Of a DNA stretch of 64,000 bases, positions 44,181 through 53,384 are shown in pieces. Made by a program: the position numbers and the translations under genes. The notes below the pieces were generated by a model. That model was not told the origin of the DNA. It was given only the letters and a program-made list of their open reading frames with translations, and made no database searches. The stretch is from positions 62,001-126,000 of the forward strand of contig NZ_JBAHWA010000010.1 in the NCBI RefSeq assembly GCF_036697405.1, given 5' to 3'. Numbering within the stretch: position 1 is the stretch's first letter; each line of letters opens with the position of its first letter. This stretch comes from Lysobacter sp036697405 (GTDB lineage: Bacteria > Pseudomonadota > Gammaproteobacteria > Xanthomonadales > Xanthomonadaceae).

Positions 44181-47100
44181 TCAGGACAGGGGGGCGGGCA
44201 GCGCGTCATCCGCGGCGGCGTCGCGGATGCGCACGGGACGGCGGGCCTCGGCCAGACGCAGCAGTGCGGGCACCAGCACCACCGTGAAGACCAGGCTGAG
44301 GGCGACACCGCCGACCGATACCGCGGCCAAGCCGCGGTAGATCACGGCGCCGGGGCCGGGGTTGATCGCCATCGGCAACGCGCCCAGCACGCCGGTCAGC
44401 GCGGCGATCAGGATCGGACGCAGGCGCTGACCCAGTGCCTGCTGCAGCGCCGTCTCCAGCGACGCGCCGGCCGCCTGTGCGTCGCGGGTCTGCGCGACCA
44501 GCAGGATCGCGTTGTTGATGACCATGCCCAGCAGCATGATGAAGCCGATCATGGACAGCAGATCCAGCGTCTGCCCCGCGATCAGATCCAGCGCGAGCAA
44601 GCCGAGAACGCCGCCGAGCACGGCCATCGGCAAGGTCGCCATGACGAATGCGCTGTCGCGCAGCGAACGGAACATCGCGGCCATCAGCAGGAACAGCACG
44701 ACCAGTGCCATCGCGAAGTTCGAGCCCATGGTGCGCACGACCTGGCCCAGGCGGTCGGCGCTGCCGGAGATGCGGATTGCGGCATCGGCGGGCAGGGCGT
44801 CGCGCAGTGCCGGCACCACGTCCTGGTTGACGATGTCCAGCGCCTCCTCCAGCGACATCGCCGGCGGCGGGTCCACCGTCAGGGTCACGGTGCGGCGGCG
44901 ATCGATGCGGCGCAACTGATTGGGCGCGAGCACCGTGTCCACCCGCGCCAGCTCGCCCAGGCTCAACAAACCGCCCTGCGGCGTGGCCAAGGGCGCGGCC
45001 CCGAGACGGCTGAAGTCTTCCTCGCGATTGCTGCGCAGGATGATCGCAAGGCGGCGGTCGCCATCGAAGTGCTCGCCCAGCCATTGGCCGTCGCCCAGCG
45101 TGCGCACGACGGTGCCCAGCTCCGGCCGCCGCCAGCCCACTTCGGCCAGACGGCGGTCGTCAGCGGTGATGCGCAGCTCCGGGGCGCCCGCATCGGCGTT
45201 GGGCCAGGCCTGGACGTTTGCGCCGGGGAACAGTTCGGTCAAGCGCTTGCGTCCGGTTTCCGCCGCGCGCGCGAGCGCGTCGCCATCGCCGTGCTGCAGG
45301 TGGATCTGGATCGCCCGCGCCGAGCCGCCGAAGCTGCCGAACAACTCGCCCTCGCCGGCGAAGGCGCGGGTGTCGGGGAAACCGACCACGATCTCGTCGC
45401 GCACGATGCGCTCGAGCTCGCCGATATCGTCCGGGTCGACCACGCGTGCGCCGATGGTGCCGCCGCCGGGCCAGACGTTGATGTACCAGTTGCTCAGCTG
45501 CGGTGGCTTCTCCCCGTCCATGTACGGCCGCATGCGCTGCAGGATCGTGGGCACGATCTCGCGATTGACGCGCTCCGGGCTCATGCCCGGCGGAAAATTG
45601 AACACGGCGTCCACCGCCGCGCGCTTGACCGGCGGCAGGTAGTCGATCTGCGGCAACAGGGCGAAGGTGAGCAGTATCGGCGCCACTACCAGCGCACCGA
45701 CCCAAGCCCACTGGCGGCGGCGGCCGGTCGTCGTGCGCAGGGCCCATTCGCTGACCCGGGCCCAGTAGCGATGCTGTTGCGGGTTCTGCTTGCCGACGCG
45801 CAGCCAGTTGCCGGCGGCCGCCGGCAGCACGGTGAACGCGATCAGCAACGAGATACCGACCGCGATCGAGATCGTGAGCGCCAGGTCGGCGAACAACTGC
45901 CCCTCCACGTCCTCCATGAAGATCACCGGCAGGAACACGGCCACGGTCGTGAGCGTGGAAGCGAACAGCGCACCGCCGACCTGGCGGGTGCCTTCCAGCG
46001 CGGCGCGGCCGGCGGGCATGCCCTCTTCGCGCAGGCGCACGATGTTCTCGGCCACGACCACGGCCGCGTCCATCACCATGCCCACGGCGAACGCCAGGCC
46101 TGCGAGCGAAATCACGTTGAGGCTGCGCCCGGTCAGCTGCAGCACGATGAAGGTGGCCAGCAGCGAGATCGGAATCGCGCAGGCGATCAGGGTGGTGGCG
46201 CGCACGTCGCGCAGGAACCACCACAGGCAGCCGATCGCCAGCAGCACGCCCGCGAACAGGTTGCCCGACAGCAGGCCCACGGCGCGGTTGATGAACACCG
46301 AGGCATCGAAGCTCTGACGTATGTCCAGACCCAGCGGCTTGAGCTCCTTCTCGCGCACCTGCTCGACCACCGCCTTCACTTCGTTCAGCGTGTCCAGGAC
46401 ATTGGCGCCGTTCTCGCGCAGGATGCGCAAGCCGATCGCGGGGTTGCCGTTCTGATAGGCGAAGAAACGCTGCTCCGGTCGCTTCACTTCCACCTGCGCC
46501 ACATCGCCCAGGCGCACCGGACGGCCGTCGCGCCAGGCCAGGATCAGCTCGCCCAAGGCCTCGGGGGAATAGCGGCCGGCGAAGCGCATCACGTATTCGC
46601 GACGGCCGGCCTCGACGACGCCGCCGGACACGTCGGTGGCGCGCGCGGCCACTGCGGCGACCTCGGGGATCTGGATGCCCATGGCCGCGGCACGCTCCAG
46701 ATTCAGGGTGATCGTCAATTCCTCCGGCGCGCCGCCGTTGATCTCCACCCCGGCCACGCCCTCCACCGCGGACAGGCGCGGCACGATGCGGTCCTCGATC
46801 ATCTGCCGATAGTCGAGGATGTTGCCGGGCGTGCCCGGCAGCTTCTGCACGAAGAAGTAGGTCAGCGAATTGTTGGCGTTGTCCGCGCCGGCCTGCACCA
46901 CCGGCGGCGTCGCGTCGCGCGGCAAGGGCTGCAGGCGGTTCATGCGCGCCAGCACTTCCACCAGCATCGCATCCATGTCGCTGCCGACGGCGAAGGTCAG
47001 GCTGATCTGGCTGTTTCCGGCCTGCACGTTGGACGCGATTTCCTCCAGGCCAGGCAGGCCCTGCATCACCGCCTCGATCGGTTCGACGATCTCCGATTCC

Positions 47101-47276
47101 ATCTCTTGCGGCGATGCCGCGCGCCAACCGGTCTGGATCGACATCTGCGGACGCTCGATGTCCGGGAACAGTTGCAGCGGCAGGTCGAGCAGGCTCATCA
47201 ACCCGAAGGCGCAGACCATCACCACGGCGACGGCGACGGCGGCGGGATTGCGCAAGGAGGCTTCGGTGATCTTCAT
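44181..47276 (-). CDS. RND-family efflux transporter (AcrB/CzcA-type)
   Basis: A 1031-residue inner-membrane pump with the RND start (MKITEASLRNPAAVAVAVVMV), two large periplasmic loops and about 12 helices. In TM4 the segment GMVMDAAVVVAEN keeps one Asp where AcrB has Asp-Asp, the pattern also seen in CusA-type and some MdtBC/Oqx-type pumps. The C-terminal half repeats TM features (GFIMLLGMVINNAILLV). Substrate not predictable: drug, fatty acid or metal. The LytS/LytR-like pair is next upstream on the same strand. Confidence 0.93.
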   Translation of the reverse strand: MKITEASLRNPAAVAVAVVMVCAFGLMSLLDLPLQLFPDIERPQMSIQTGWRAASPQEMESEIVEPIEAVMQGLPGLEEIASNVQAGNSQISLTFAVGSDMDAMLVEVLARMNRLQPLPRDATPPVVQAGADNANNSLTYFFVQKLPGTPGNILDYRQMIEDRIVPRLSAVEGVAGVEINGGAPEELTITLNLERAAAMGIQIPEVAAVAARATDVSGGVVEAGRREYVMRFAGRYSPEALGELILAWRDGRPVRLGDVAQVEVKRPEQRFFAYQNGNPAIGLRILRENGANVLDTLNEVKAVVEQVREKELKPLGLDIRQSFDASVFINRAVGLLSGNLFAGVLLAIGCLWWFLRDVRATTLIACAIPISLLATFIVLQLTGRSLNVISLAGLAFAVGMVMDAAVVVAENIVRLREEGMPAGRAALEGTRQVGGALFASTLTTVAVFLPVIFMEDVEGQLFADLALTISIAVGISLLIAFTVLPAAAGNWLRVGKQNPQQHRYWARVSEWALRTTTGRRRQWAWVGALVVAPILLTFALLPQIDYLPPVKRAAVDAVFNFPPGMSPERVNREIVPTILQRMRPYMDGEKPPQLSNWYINVWPGGGTIGARVVDPDDIGELERIVRDEIVVGFPDTRAFAGEGELFGSFGGSARAIQIHLQHGDGDALARAAETGRKRLTELFPGANVQAWPNADAGAPELRITADDRRLAEVGWRRPELGTVVRTLGDGQWLGEHFDGDRRLAIILRSNREEDFSRLGAAPLATPQGGLLSLGELARVDTVLAPNQLRRIDRRRTVTLTVDPPPAMSLEEALDIVNQDVVPALRDALPADAAIRISGSADRLGQVVRTMGSNFAMALVVLFLLMAAMFRSLRDSAFVMATLPMAVLGGVLGLLALDLIAGQTLDLLSMIGFIMLLGMVINNAILLVAQTRDAQAAGASLETALQQALGQRLRPILIAALTGVLGALPMAINPGPGAVIYRGLAAVSVGGVALSLVFTVVLVPALLRLAEARRPVRIRDAAADDALPAPLS

Positions 47277-47507
47277 GGCGCATTCGTCGGCAGGCAGGCC
47301 GGCGCACGATGCGCCGCGCCCGCGAACACGCTATGGGCCGGAAGTCACAGTCTGCGACCAGTGGTTGCGGTGGTGCGACCAAGCGTTCGTCGCATCCGAT
47401 ACGCGCTATCGGCGCCCTGGCTGCAAGCACCGCGACGCGCGGGCACTGCTCGGCCCTCCGCGCTCACGGCCCGATACTGTTCGCAAGAATCGCACGCATG
47501 CCGTTTG

Positions 47508-47527
47508 GCTCCCGCCAGCGCGGGAGC
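47508..47527. terminator. Short hairpin after the LytTR regulator
   Basis: GCTCCCGC-CAGC-GCGGGAGC, 8-bp stem and 4-base loop, 33 bases downstream of the regulator stop. No T-run follows on the minus strand, so termination is only possible. It sits in the 283-bp gap before the RND operon. Confidence 0.35.
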
Positions 47528-47559
47528 GCGGGCGCGGGCACGCGCCAAAGCGGCACGCG

Positions 47560-48417
47560 TCAGATCAGCAGGGCCACTTTTTCCCGATGCGTGCGCGACA
47601 GTTTCAGCTCCTGCCCGCAGTCCAGCCGGATGAAGCCTTCGCCGTTGGTATGGGGGCGCAATTCCACCACCCGCCTGGCATTGACGATGGTGGAGCGATG
47701 GATCCGCGGAAAGCGCTGCGGGTCCAACTGCTTCTCAAGCTCGCGCATGGTCCCGCGCAGAATCAAGGTTTCGCCGTCGGTGTGGATGCACATGTAATCG
47801 CCGGCCGCATCGATCCAGCGGATGCTGCCCAGGTCGATACGCACCGTGCGGCCTCCGTCGCGCACCGCCAGCTTGTTGTCGTTGCGCAGCTGCTCGATGG
47901 CGTCCGGGCGCAGCGCTTCGTCCAGGCCCAGCGGCTCCCGGCCGCTGAGTTCGCCCAGCAGGCCCAGCAGGTGCGCGCAGTGGCCGCTGGCATCGCGCTG
48001 GGTCCGTGCGTAGCGCACACGCGCCAGCGCCTGCGCCAGGCGGCCTTCGTCCACGGGCTTGAGCAGATAGTCGGTGGCGGAGGCCTCGAAGGCGCGGATC
48101 GCGTAATGATCGTAGGCGGTGACGAACACCACCAGCGGCATCTCCGCCGCGGGTATATGGCGCAGGGCCTCGAAGCCGTCGACCCCCGGCATCTGCACGT
48201 CCAGAAACATCAGGTCCGGGCGCTGCAGGTGCACCGCGGCGATGGCCGCGGCACCGTCGCCGTACTGGCCCACCACCTCCACGTCCGCGTGCTCGCTCAG
48301 CCGCAGCTCAAGACCGCGGCGCGCCAGCGGCTCGTCGTCGACGATGATGGTACGCAGCCGGGCCTGGGCCAGCCGGTCTTCCCGCTCGACTGCCTGATGG
48401 CGAACGCCGTTATCCAT
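47560..48417 (-). CDS. LytTR-family response regulator
   Basis: A 285-residue regulator. Receiver domain at about 22-140 with TIIVDDEPLARRGLELRL and phosphoacceptor Asp73 (MFLDVQMPG), FVTAYDHYA and LLKPVDEGRL. LytTR DNA-binding domain at about 185-285 (WIDAAGDYMCIHT, FPRIHRSTIVN). The start at 48417 is 3 bases after the kinase stop, so the pair is one operon. The next gene on the same strand is the RND pump, a possible target. Confidence 0.93.
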   Translation of the reverse strand: MDNGVRHQAVEREDRLAQARLRTIIVDDEPLARRGLELRLSEHADVEVVGQYGDGAAAIAAVHLQRPDLMFLDVQMPGVDGFEALRHIPAAEMPLVVFVTAYDHYAIRAFEASATDYLLKPVDEGRLAQALARVRYARTQRDASGHCAHLLGLLGELSGREPLGLDEALRPDAIEQLRNDNKLAVRDGGRTVRIDLGSIRWIDAAGDYMCIHTDGETLILRGTMRELEKQLDPQRFPRIHRSTIVNARRVVELRPHTNGEGFIRLDCGQELKLSRTHREKVALLI

Positions 48418-48419
48418 GA

Positions 48420-49502
48420 CTACTCCCCGGCGCCCTTGGTTTCGAACGGCAGTCGCAGTTCCACCTCGATGCCGCAGCGGCGATTGCGAACCATGAAGCC
48501 GCCGCTTTCGCCGTACAGCACGGCCAGGCGCTCGCGCGTATTGCGCAAGCCGACGCCCTTGCCCGGGGGCAGCTCGCCGTTCTCGAGCGCGCCGCAACCG
48601 GGGCCGTCGTCGATGACCCGCAGCACTAGGTGCTCGCCTTCGTGCTGCGCCTCGATCCGCAACAGCCCGCCTTCGACCCGCTTGGCCACCGCGTATTTGA
48701 TCGCGTTCTCCACCAGCGGCTGCAACAACATGCTCGGCAGCAATGCGCGCCAGCACTCCTCTTCTATGTCGGTCTCGACGCGCAGCCGCTCGGTGAAGCG
48801 CATCTTCTCTATGTCCAGGTACAAGGTCAGCGCGTCCAGCTCCTGACGCAGAGTGACCCGCTGCATCGGATCGCTGTCCAGCGAGTGCCGCAGGAACGAG
48901 GACAGGCCCTGCACCATGCGATTCGCGGTGGGGTTTTCCCGATCCAGGATCAGGGTCGAGATGGCGTTGAGCGTGTTGAACAGGAAATGCGGGTTGAGCT
49001 GATAGCGCAACATCTTCAGCTGCGCCTGATGGGCCATGGTGCGCGAGGCCAGCGCGCGCCGCGTCTGGTCCTGCAGCTGGTGGTAGTACTTGATCCCCAT
49101 GTACAGCCCGACCCAGGCCAGCACCACGTAGATATAGCCCAGCGCATAGGCGACGTAGGCGGCGTTGTTCGTCGGCGCGCAGGTGTCGCAGAACTCGATC
49201 ATGACCCGCCGCGTGATCAGGTCAATCACCGCCGAGCTGGCCAGGATCGGCACCACCATCACCGCCAGCAGGCGCCGGGGCGACAGCGACCAGGCACTGC
49301 GCAGCAGATAGCGCAAGCCCAGGGTGACCAGCGAGCCGGTGACGGTGGCCGTCAGCGGCACCACCCAGTAGCCCGCCGGCTTGCCGTAGGCCACCGACTG
49401 CAGATAGCCCAGGCTGAAATAGGCAGCCCAGCCGCCCAGATGCAGCAACCAAAACAGGCGCTCGCGCGGCAGATCGAAGGGACGGGATGCGGTGATGGCC
49501 AT
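48420..49502 (-). CDS. LytS/YehU-type sensor histidine kinase
   Basis: A 360-residue membrane kinase with about four helices in residues 15-140 and no large periplasmic domain. The His_kinase block is LNPHFLFNTLNAIS with His172. The HATPase has LLQPLVENAIKYAV and VIDDGPGCG. It would phosphorylate the downstream regulator. Signal unknown; CDTCAP in a loop between helices might be redox- or metal-responsive, which is speculation. Confidence 0.92.
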   Translation of the reverse strand: MAITASRPFDLPRERLFWLLHLGGWAAYFSLGYLQSVAYGKPAGYWVVPLTATVTGSLVTLGLRYLLRSAWSLSPRRLLAVMVVPILASSAVIDLITRRVMIEFCDTCAPTNNAAYVAYALGYIYVVLAWVGLYMGIKYYHQLQDQTRRALASRTMAHQAQLKMLRYQLNPHFLFNTLNAISTLILDRENPTANRMVQGLSSFLRHSLDSDPMQRVTLRQELDALTLYLDIEKMRFTERLRVETDIEEECWRALLPSMLLQPLVENAIKYAVAKRVEGGLLRIEAQHEGEHLVLRVIDDGPGCGALENGELPPGKGVGLRNTRERLAVLYGESGGFMVRNRRCGIEVELRLPFETKGAGE

Positions 49503-49917
49503 GGGTGCCGGGAGCGCGCTGACGCAGATGCGTGGATGCTAACCCCAGAAGCGGGGATCCCGGCAACGGCTCGTCGGGCGATTCGAACGGCTCGGCGATT
49601 CCGCCCGGCGTTCGGCCCTGGCCCCGGTTGCGGCAAGGAAGGCCCATCGGGAGCGACGGACTATCGGGGCCCGATATGGGAGCAGGCCGCTCTTTATGGC
49701 ATCCGGCCAGCGCGTCTCGTGAAGTGCACTCTGACCCCCATTCCTTACCCCCATTCCTTTGAGGATTAACCCGACCCACCTTCGGCCTACTGGTTGGGCG
49801 TTGCTGGCCCCAGAAACACGACAGCCCGATGATTGCCAGTGCCTGGGATGAGTGGTCGGGCCTTGAAGGCCGCGGCCAGTCATCTACTATCGTTCCACCA
49901 TCAAGGAGGATCGCGCC
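49503..49917. other. 415-bp gap with one GGGGTCAG-type repeat end
   Basis: No gene supported. At 49722-49743 lies the minus-strand form of GGGGTCAGAGTGCACTT, a motif often seen next to REP-associated elements. A perfect ribosome site (AAGGAGGA, 49903-49910) belongs to the small gene at 49918. Confidence 0.45.
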
Positions 49918-50121
49918 ATGTGGGCAGACGTTGCTGGTTACCTGATCGACCCACGCCAGATTGCGGCGTTAGGGCCTGTTCACCCGAGCGGCTCAGGCAA
50001 TGCCGTCGGATCTACCTTCGAGATCGTCACGCTGGGCGGGCATGTCGTGCTGCCCAAGTTCCCGGACTCGGCCGCAGCCACCGCTGCGCGGAACGCGCTC
50101 AAGGGAAGATTACCGAGCTAG
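49918..50121 (+). CDS. Small hypothetical protein (67 residues)
   Basis: ATG is preceded by AAGGAGGA at 7 bases, the best ribosome site in the region, which supports translation. The product MWADVAGYLIDPRQIAALG... has a central IVTLGGHVVLPKFPD strand pair. No family recognised and no membrane segment. It is in the gap between a repeat end and a lipoprotein gene. Confidence 0.6.
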   Translation: MWADVAGYLIDPRQIAALGPVHPSGSGNAVGSTFEIVTLGGHVVLPKFPDSAAATAARNALKGRLPS

Positions 50122-50290
50122 GCTCGGATACGCGAAAGCCCGCGATCGCTCGCAAGGCTTCATTTAGAAGTGAACCTGACGCCTGTTCCGAATACGCTAT
50201 TCGAAATAGTTGGTTTCAAAGGACGCACACGATCGTAGACAGCAACAGACGTGATGCAATCTCAATATTCACATCAAATGGAGATTGGTG

Positions 50291-51118
50291 ATGAGGACCG
50301 TCATGATCGCACTCGCGGCGACCCTGCTCTCCGCCGGGTGCGGCGAGCGCACCCTGGACGCGCCAGCGAAGTCCGATATGACGCCGCGCCCTGCATCGCC
50401 CGCCGTCGCAGCGCCACCGCCCAAGGGCTCGGCCGCCATCGGAATCAAAGCGGCGATGGACAAATGCTATGCGAACGAAGACGCCGAGGTGCAGGACACT
50501 TGCGTACGCGCCTTGGAAAACGCCCAGTTCGCGCTGACCGACGGCCGCGCCAGCCGCGACGGCCTCAATCTCTGCTTCAAGACCAACGCGCCCACGCCGG
50601 TATGCCTGGAAGACAGGCCGGCGCGCGGCATGGACAGCGAGCGCGACTTCACCGAATACCGATACCTGGGACGCTTGCCTGGACCGCCCCTGTATGTGGT
50701 GGAGCGGTGGCAGTATCAGGGAAGCGACGTGACACTGATCGACGCCGACACCGGCGCGGTCAGCGAGGTCGGCGCCGTGCCGGTGGCCTCGCCCGACGGC
50801 GTGCGCATCGCCGTCGCATCGACCGTCCTGGACCCATCGGCCGATGAGTCGGATCAGGTGATCTACCGCCTTGCCTCGGCGCTCACGATCTTTCGTTACA
50901 GCAATGGCAAGCTTCTGCAGGAGTTCAAACTCGAGGCGCCGGACGACTGGGGGCCGGGCGAACCGCGCTGGCTCGACGCCCAGCGCCTGGAGGTGCCGAT
51001 AATGCAGATCATCGATGCTAGCGACCATGCCGTGTTGCAAGCAACGGGAATTCGGACATACGAATTGCGCGATGGCCGTTGGCACGAGGCCTCAGCAAAG
51101 CCGATTCCGGCGAACTGA
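50291..51118 (+). CDS. Predicted lipoprotein with beta-propeller-like repeats
   Basis: A 275-residue protein. ATG 50291 is chosen because GGAG is 7 bases upstream; in-frame TTG/GTG starts lie 1-2 codons earlier. Lipoprotein signal ends LLSAGC, Cys17. The mature part alternates strands (YRYLGRLPGPPLYVVERWQYQGSDVTLID) and recalls single blades of a propeller. No family recognised. The next gene follows after 30 bp in the same direction. Confidence 0.72.
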   Translation: MRTVMIALAATLLSAGCGERTLDAPAKSDMTPRPASPAVAAPPPKGSAAIGIKAAMDKCYANEDAEVQDTCVRALENAQFALTDGRASRDGLNLCFKTNAPTPVCLEDRPARGMDSERDFTEYRYLGRLPGPPLYVVERWQYQGSDVTLIDADTGAVSEVGAVPVASPDGVRIAVASTVLDPSADESDQVIYRLASALTIFRYSNGKLLQEFKLEAPDDWGPGEPRWLDAQRLEVPIMQIIDASDHAVLQATGIRTYELRDGRWHEASAKPIPAN

Positions 51119-51148
51119 AGCCCAAGCGAACCGGCCCATGGAGACATC

Positions 51149-51619
51149 ATGCGTATCAAAAACTGGCTCACCATCGTCCTGATCTCGTCACTGTTTTCCG
51201 GGTTAGCCGCGGCCGCACCTCCTGGAGCGCCATCCACTAAGGAGCTGAGCCTGGCCGGCTTGAAGATCGGCGACCCGCTGACCCTGGTGCGCAAGAAGCT
51301 CGGCAAACCCGACAGCACGATAGGCTCGCCTGGCGATCACGACTACAAACTGATCTATCGTGGCTTGCGCATTGAGATGATCGAACCGGGTCAGGTACTC
51401 ACGCTCGAATCCACATCCCCAAGCTACTGCACACCTTCGGGCCTATGCCCGGGCCAACCGCTGGACGAAGCACGAAAACGCTGGGGCCCAGGGGATATCT
51501 ACGCTGAGGACAGCAGCGGCACCTTGAACTACAGCGTCGGCGATGATTCGTGCTTCTTCCAGATCACCCCCGACGCATCGCAGGAACTCATCCAGAGCGT
51601 GGCCTTCGGTTGCCCCTGA
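51149..51619 (+). CDS. Exported protein of unknown function
   Basis: A 156-residue protein with a signal peptide (about 1-23, cut near LAAAA). KELSLAGLKIGDPLTLVRKKLGKPDST followed by IYRGLRIEMI recalls SmpA/OmlA-like helix-strand pairs, repeated once (LCPGQPLDEARKRWGPGD). Two cysteines near the end could pair. It is 30 bp behind the lipoprotein gene, so one transcript is likely. Confidence 0.7.
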   Translation: MRIKNWLTIVLISSLFSGLAAAAPPGAPSTKELSLAGLKIGDPLTLVRKKLGKPDSTIGSPGDHDYKLIYRGLRIEMIEPGQVLTLESTSPSYCTPSGLCPGQPLDEARKRWGPGDIYAEDSSGTLNYSVGDDSCFFQITPDASQELIQSVAFGCP

Positions 51620-51906
51620 AGCGTTAGCGACCGGTTTGTGGGGCGCCGTAGCTCGGCTTCACTCCGTCTGACCTTGCCAGCCAACGGGTTTTCCGGATGC
51701 GTGAACCTTACGAAGCGATCAAACGATTGCAGATCCGTTGCAGGCGCACAGGAAGGTGAGCGATGAGCTCAACTGTATGTCCGATCAGGTGGATCGCGCT
51801 GATCGGCTACCAGAAGGGTCAGTCGATCTCCCTGCCTGCCGGTGAGCTAGCATTGGTCTGACCTGACACGGACGAGCAACATGGAACGCAGTATCGAGGC
51901 GCTACC
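51620..51906. other. 287-bp gap left of the cassette repeat
   Basis: Lower in G+C than the genes to the left. No gene supported; it leads into the first copy of the 86-bp direct repeat. Confidence 0.3.
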
Positions 51907-51992
51907 AAGAAATGGGGTCAGGTTCAAATTCCTGAGCCCTACCTGGCGGACCACATGCGAACCGGCGCCATTCTGCCTGGAGCCATCCTCAT
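51907..51992. repeat. 86-bp direct repeat, copy A (left edge of cassette)
   Basis: Begins AAGAAATGGGGTCAGGTT and matches copy B at 54176 at 77 of 86 positions with no gaps. The LysR/NTF2/SDR genes lie exactly between the two copies, and weaker likeness continues beyond both. Confidence 0.8.
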
Positions 51993-52061
51993 TTAGTCAG
52001 ACCGGAAAGGTCGCCAGACATCATGAAGCTCAAGCAAAGCTTTGCAGAGCCGCTCGAACGG

Positions 52062-52955
52062 TTATCGATCTAGCAGACAGTCGATGAACGCACCGAGGAG
52101 AGCTGGTCGATGCTGCCTGCTCGGATAGTAGAGAAACAACCCCGGTCGCGAAATCGACCAGTCCGCGAGGACCTGGACCAGCCGCCCCTGGGCCAAAAGC
52201 TCGCCCACGCCATCTCGCTCAAAGTGATAGGCAATGCCGACGCCGTTCAGCGCAGCAGCGATGCCGATGTCGGCATGATTGGTGACGACGGGGCCGTCTA
52301 CCGCGACTTCGAGTCGTTGCCCTCGTTTCTCGAACTCCCAGCGATAGTGCCTGCCGTCCATCTGGAGCCGCCAGTTGATGCACGTGTGGTTATGCAAATC
52401 GGCAGGCGACTTAGGTATTCCTCGACTCGCGAGATAGTCTGGGGACGCTACGGCAACCATGTTCAGGTCCGGCGTGAGGCGAACGGCCACCATGTCGTTC
52501 TCGAGCCGGTTGCCTACGCGGATGCCCGCGTCAAAGCGGCCAACCACGATATCAGCCAGCGCGTCGTCAACCACGATGTCGAGAACCACGTCAGGGTGTG
52601 CTTGATGGAAGCGTGAAAGCCGGGGTGCAATGACGGTTCTCGCTGCGATCCCCAGCGTGTTGATGCGCAGCGTGCCGCTCATCTGCCCCGTCGCCTCACT
52701 GGCTTCAGCGACTGCAGCAGCCATCTCACGAAACAGCGGCGCTATGCGCCTGTAGAGCAGTTCGCCACTTGCCGATGGCGCGACGCTTCGAGTCGTGCGA
52801 TTCAGAAGGCGAGCGCCGATGCGGCCTTCGAGCTGCCGGATAGTCTGGCTGAGTGCCGACGGCGACAGACCCAGATGCTCTGCAGCTCGGGCAAAGCTCT
52901 GGCGCTCCACCACGGCCACGAAGGCCTTTAGCTCAGCAAAGTCGGATCCGCGCAT
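52062..52955 (-). CDS. LysR-family transcriptional regulator
   Basis: A 297-residue regulator. The helix-turn-helix (about 1-60) has AFVAVVERQSFARAAEHLGLSPSALSQTIRQLE. The substrate domain has GTLRINTLGIAARTVIAPRL and VLDIVVDDALADIVVGRFDAGIRV. This is the CrgA-like branch that often controls a divergent oxidoreductase. It is divergent from the NTF2-SDR pair across 102 bp and likely regulates it. Codon use is less GC-rich than in most of the window. Confidence 0.93.
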   Translation of the reverse strand: MRGSDFAELKAFVAVVERQSFARAAEHLGLSPSALSQTIRQLEGRIGARLLNRTTRSVAPSASGELLYRRIAPLFREMAAAVAEASEATGQMSGTLRINTLGIAARTVIAPRLSRFHQAHPDVVLDIVVDDALADIVVGRFDAGIRVGNRLENDMVAVRLTPDLNMVAVASPDYLASRGIPKSPADLHNHTCINWRLQMDGRHYRWEFEKRGQRLEVAVDGPVVTNHADIGIAAALNGVGIAYHFERDGVGELLAQGRLVQVLADWSISRPGLFLYYPSRQHRPALLGAFIDCLLDR

Positions 52956-53057
52956 TCTGTATTAATTTCAACACAGCCCATCCAGATTATAGAGCATTCA
53001 TTAAATTCACGTCGGCGCGCATCCTGAGGCCGTCAATGATCCCATGGAGCCGACAAT

Positions 53058-53384
53058 ATGAACGCCTTGACCCTTCCTGAGCCAATTGCCGCCTACTTCG
53101 CGGCCGAACACAACCCTGAAGCCTTGGCGCATTGCTTCACGCCGCAAGCCTTCATGAAGGACGACGGTCACACCTACACGGGCATCGACGCCATCAAGGG
53201 CTTTATGGCCGAGGCATCGGCCAAGTACAGCGCGACGAGCGTGCCGTTCGCCATTGAGCGGGAGGACGGCTTCCAACTTGTCCGCGCCAACGTCACCGGC
53301 AACTTCCCTGGTAGCCCGATTGTTCTGTCCTACCGCTTTCGCCTTGAACGCGGTCTGATCGCATCGCTGGAGGTCACGGTATGA
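53058..53384 (+). CDS. NTF2-like (SnoaL-type) protein
   Basis: A 108-residue protein with the NTF2-like cone pattern: helix PIAAYFAAEHNPEALAHCFTPQAFMKDDG, then YTGIDAIKGFM and two strand pairs (VRANVTGNFPG, IVLSYRFRLERGLIASLEV). It overlaps the SDR gene by 4 bases (ATGA). Members bind small ligands or catalyse isomerisations; here it probably assists the SDR reaction. Confidence 0.88.
   Translation: MNALTLPEPIAAYFAAEHNPEALAHCFTPQAFMKDDGHTYTGIDAIKGFMAEASAKYSATSVPFAIEREDGFQLVRANVTGNFPGSPIVLSYRFRLERGLIASLEVTV

Noticed and set aside
44109..47633. 1174-codon plus-strand ORF
   Set aside because: It is the antisense shadow of the RND pump gene in GC-rich DNA, with a low-complexity His/Arg/Gln product.
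50285..50290. TTG or GTG as start of the lipoprotein gene
   Set aside because: ATG at 50291 has GGAG at proper spacing and gives the normal lipoprotein N-terminus.
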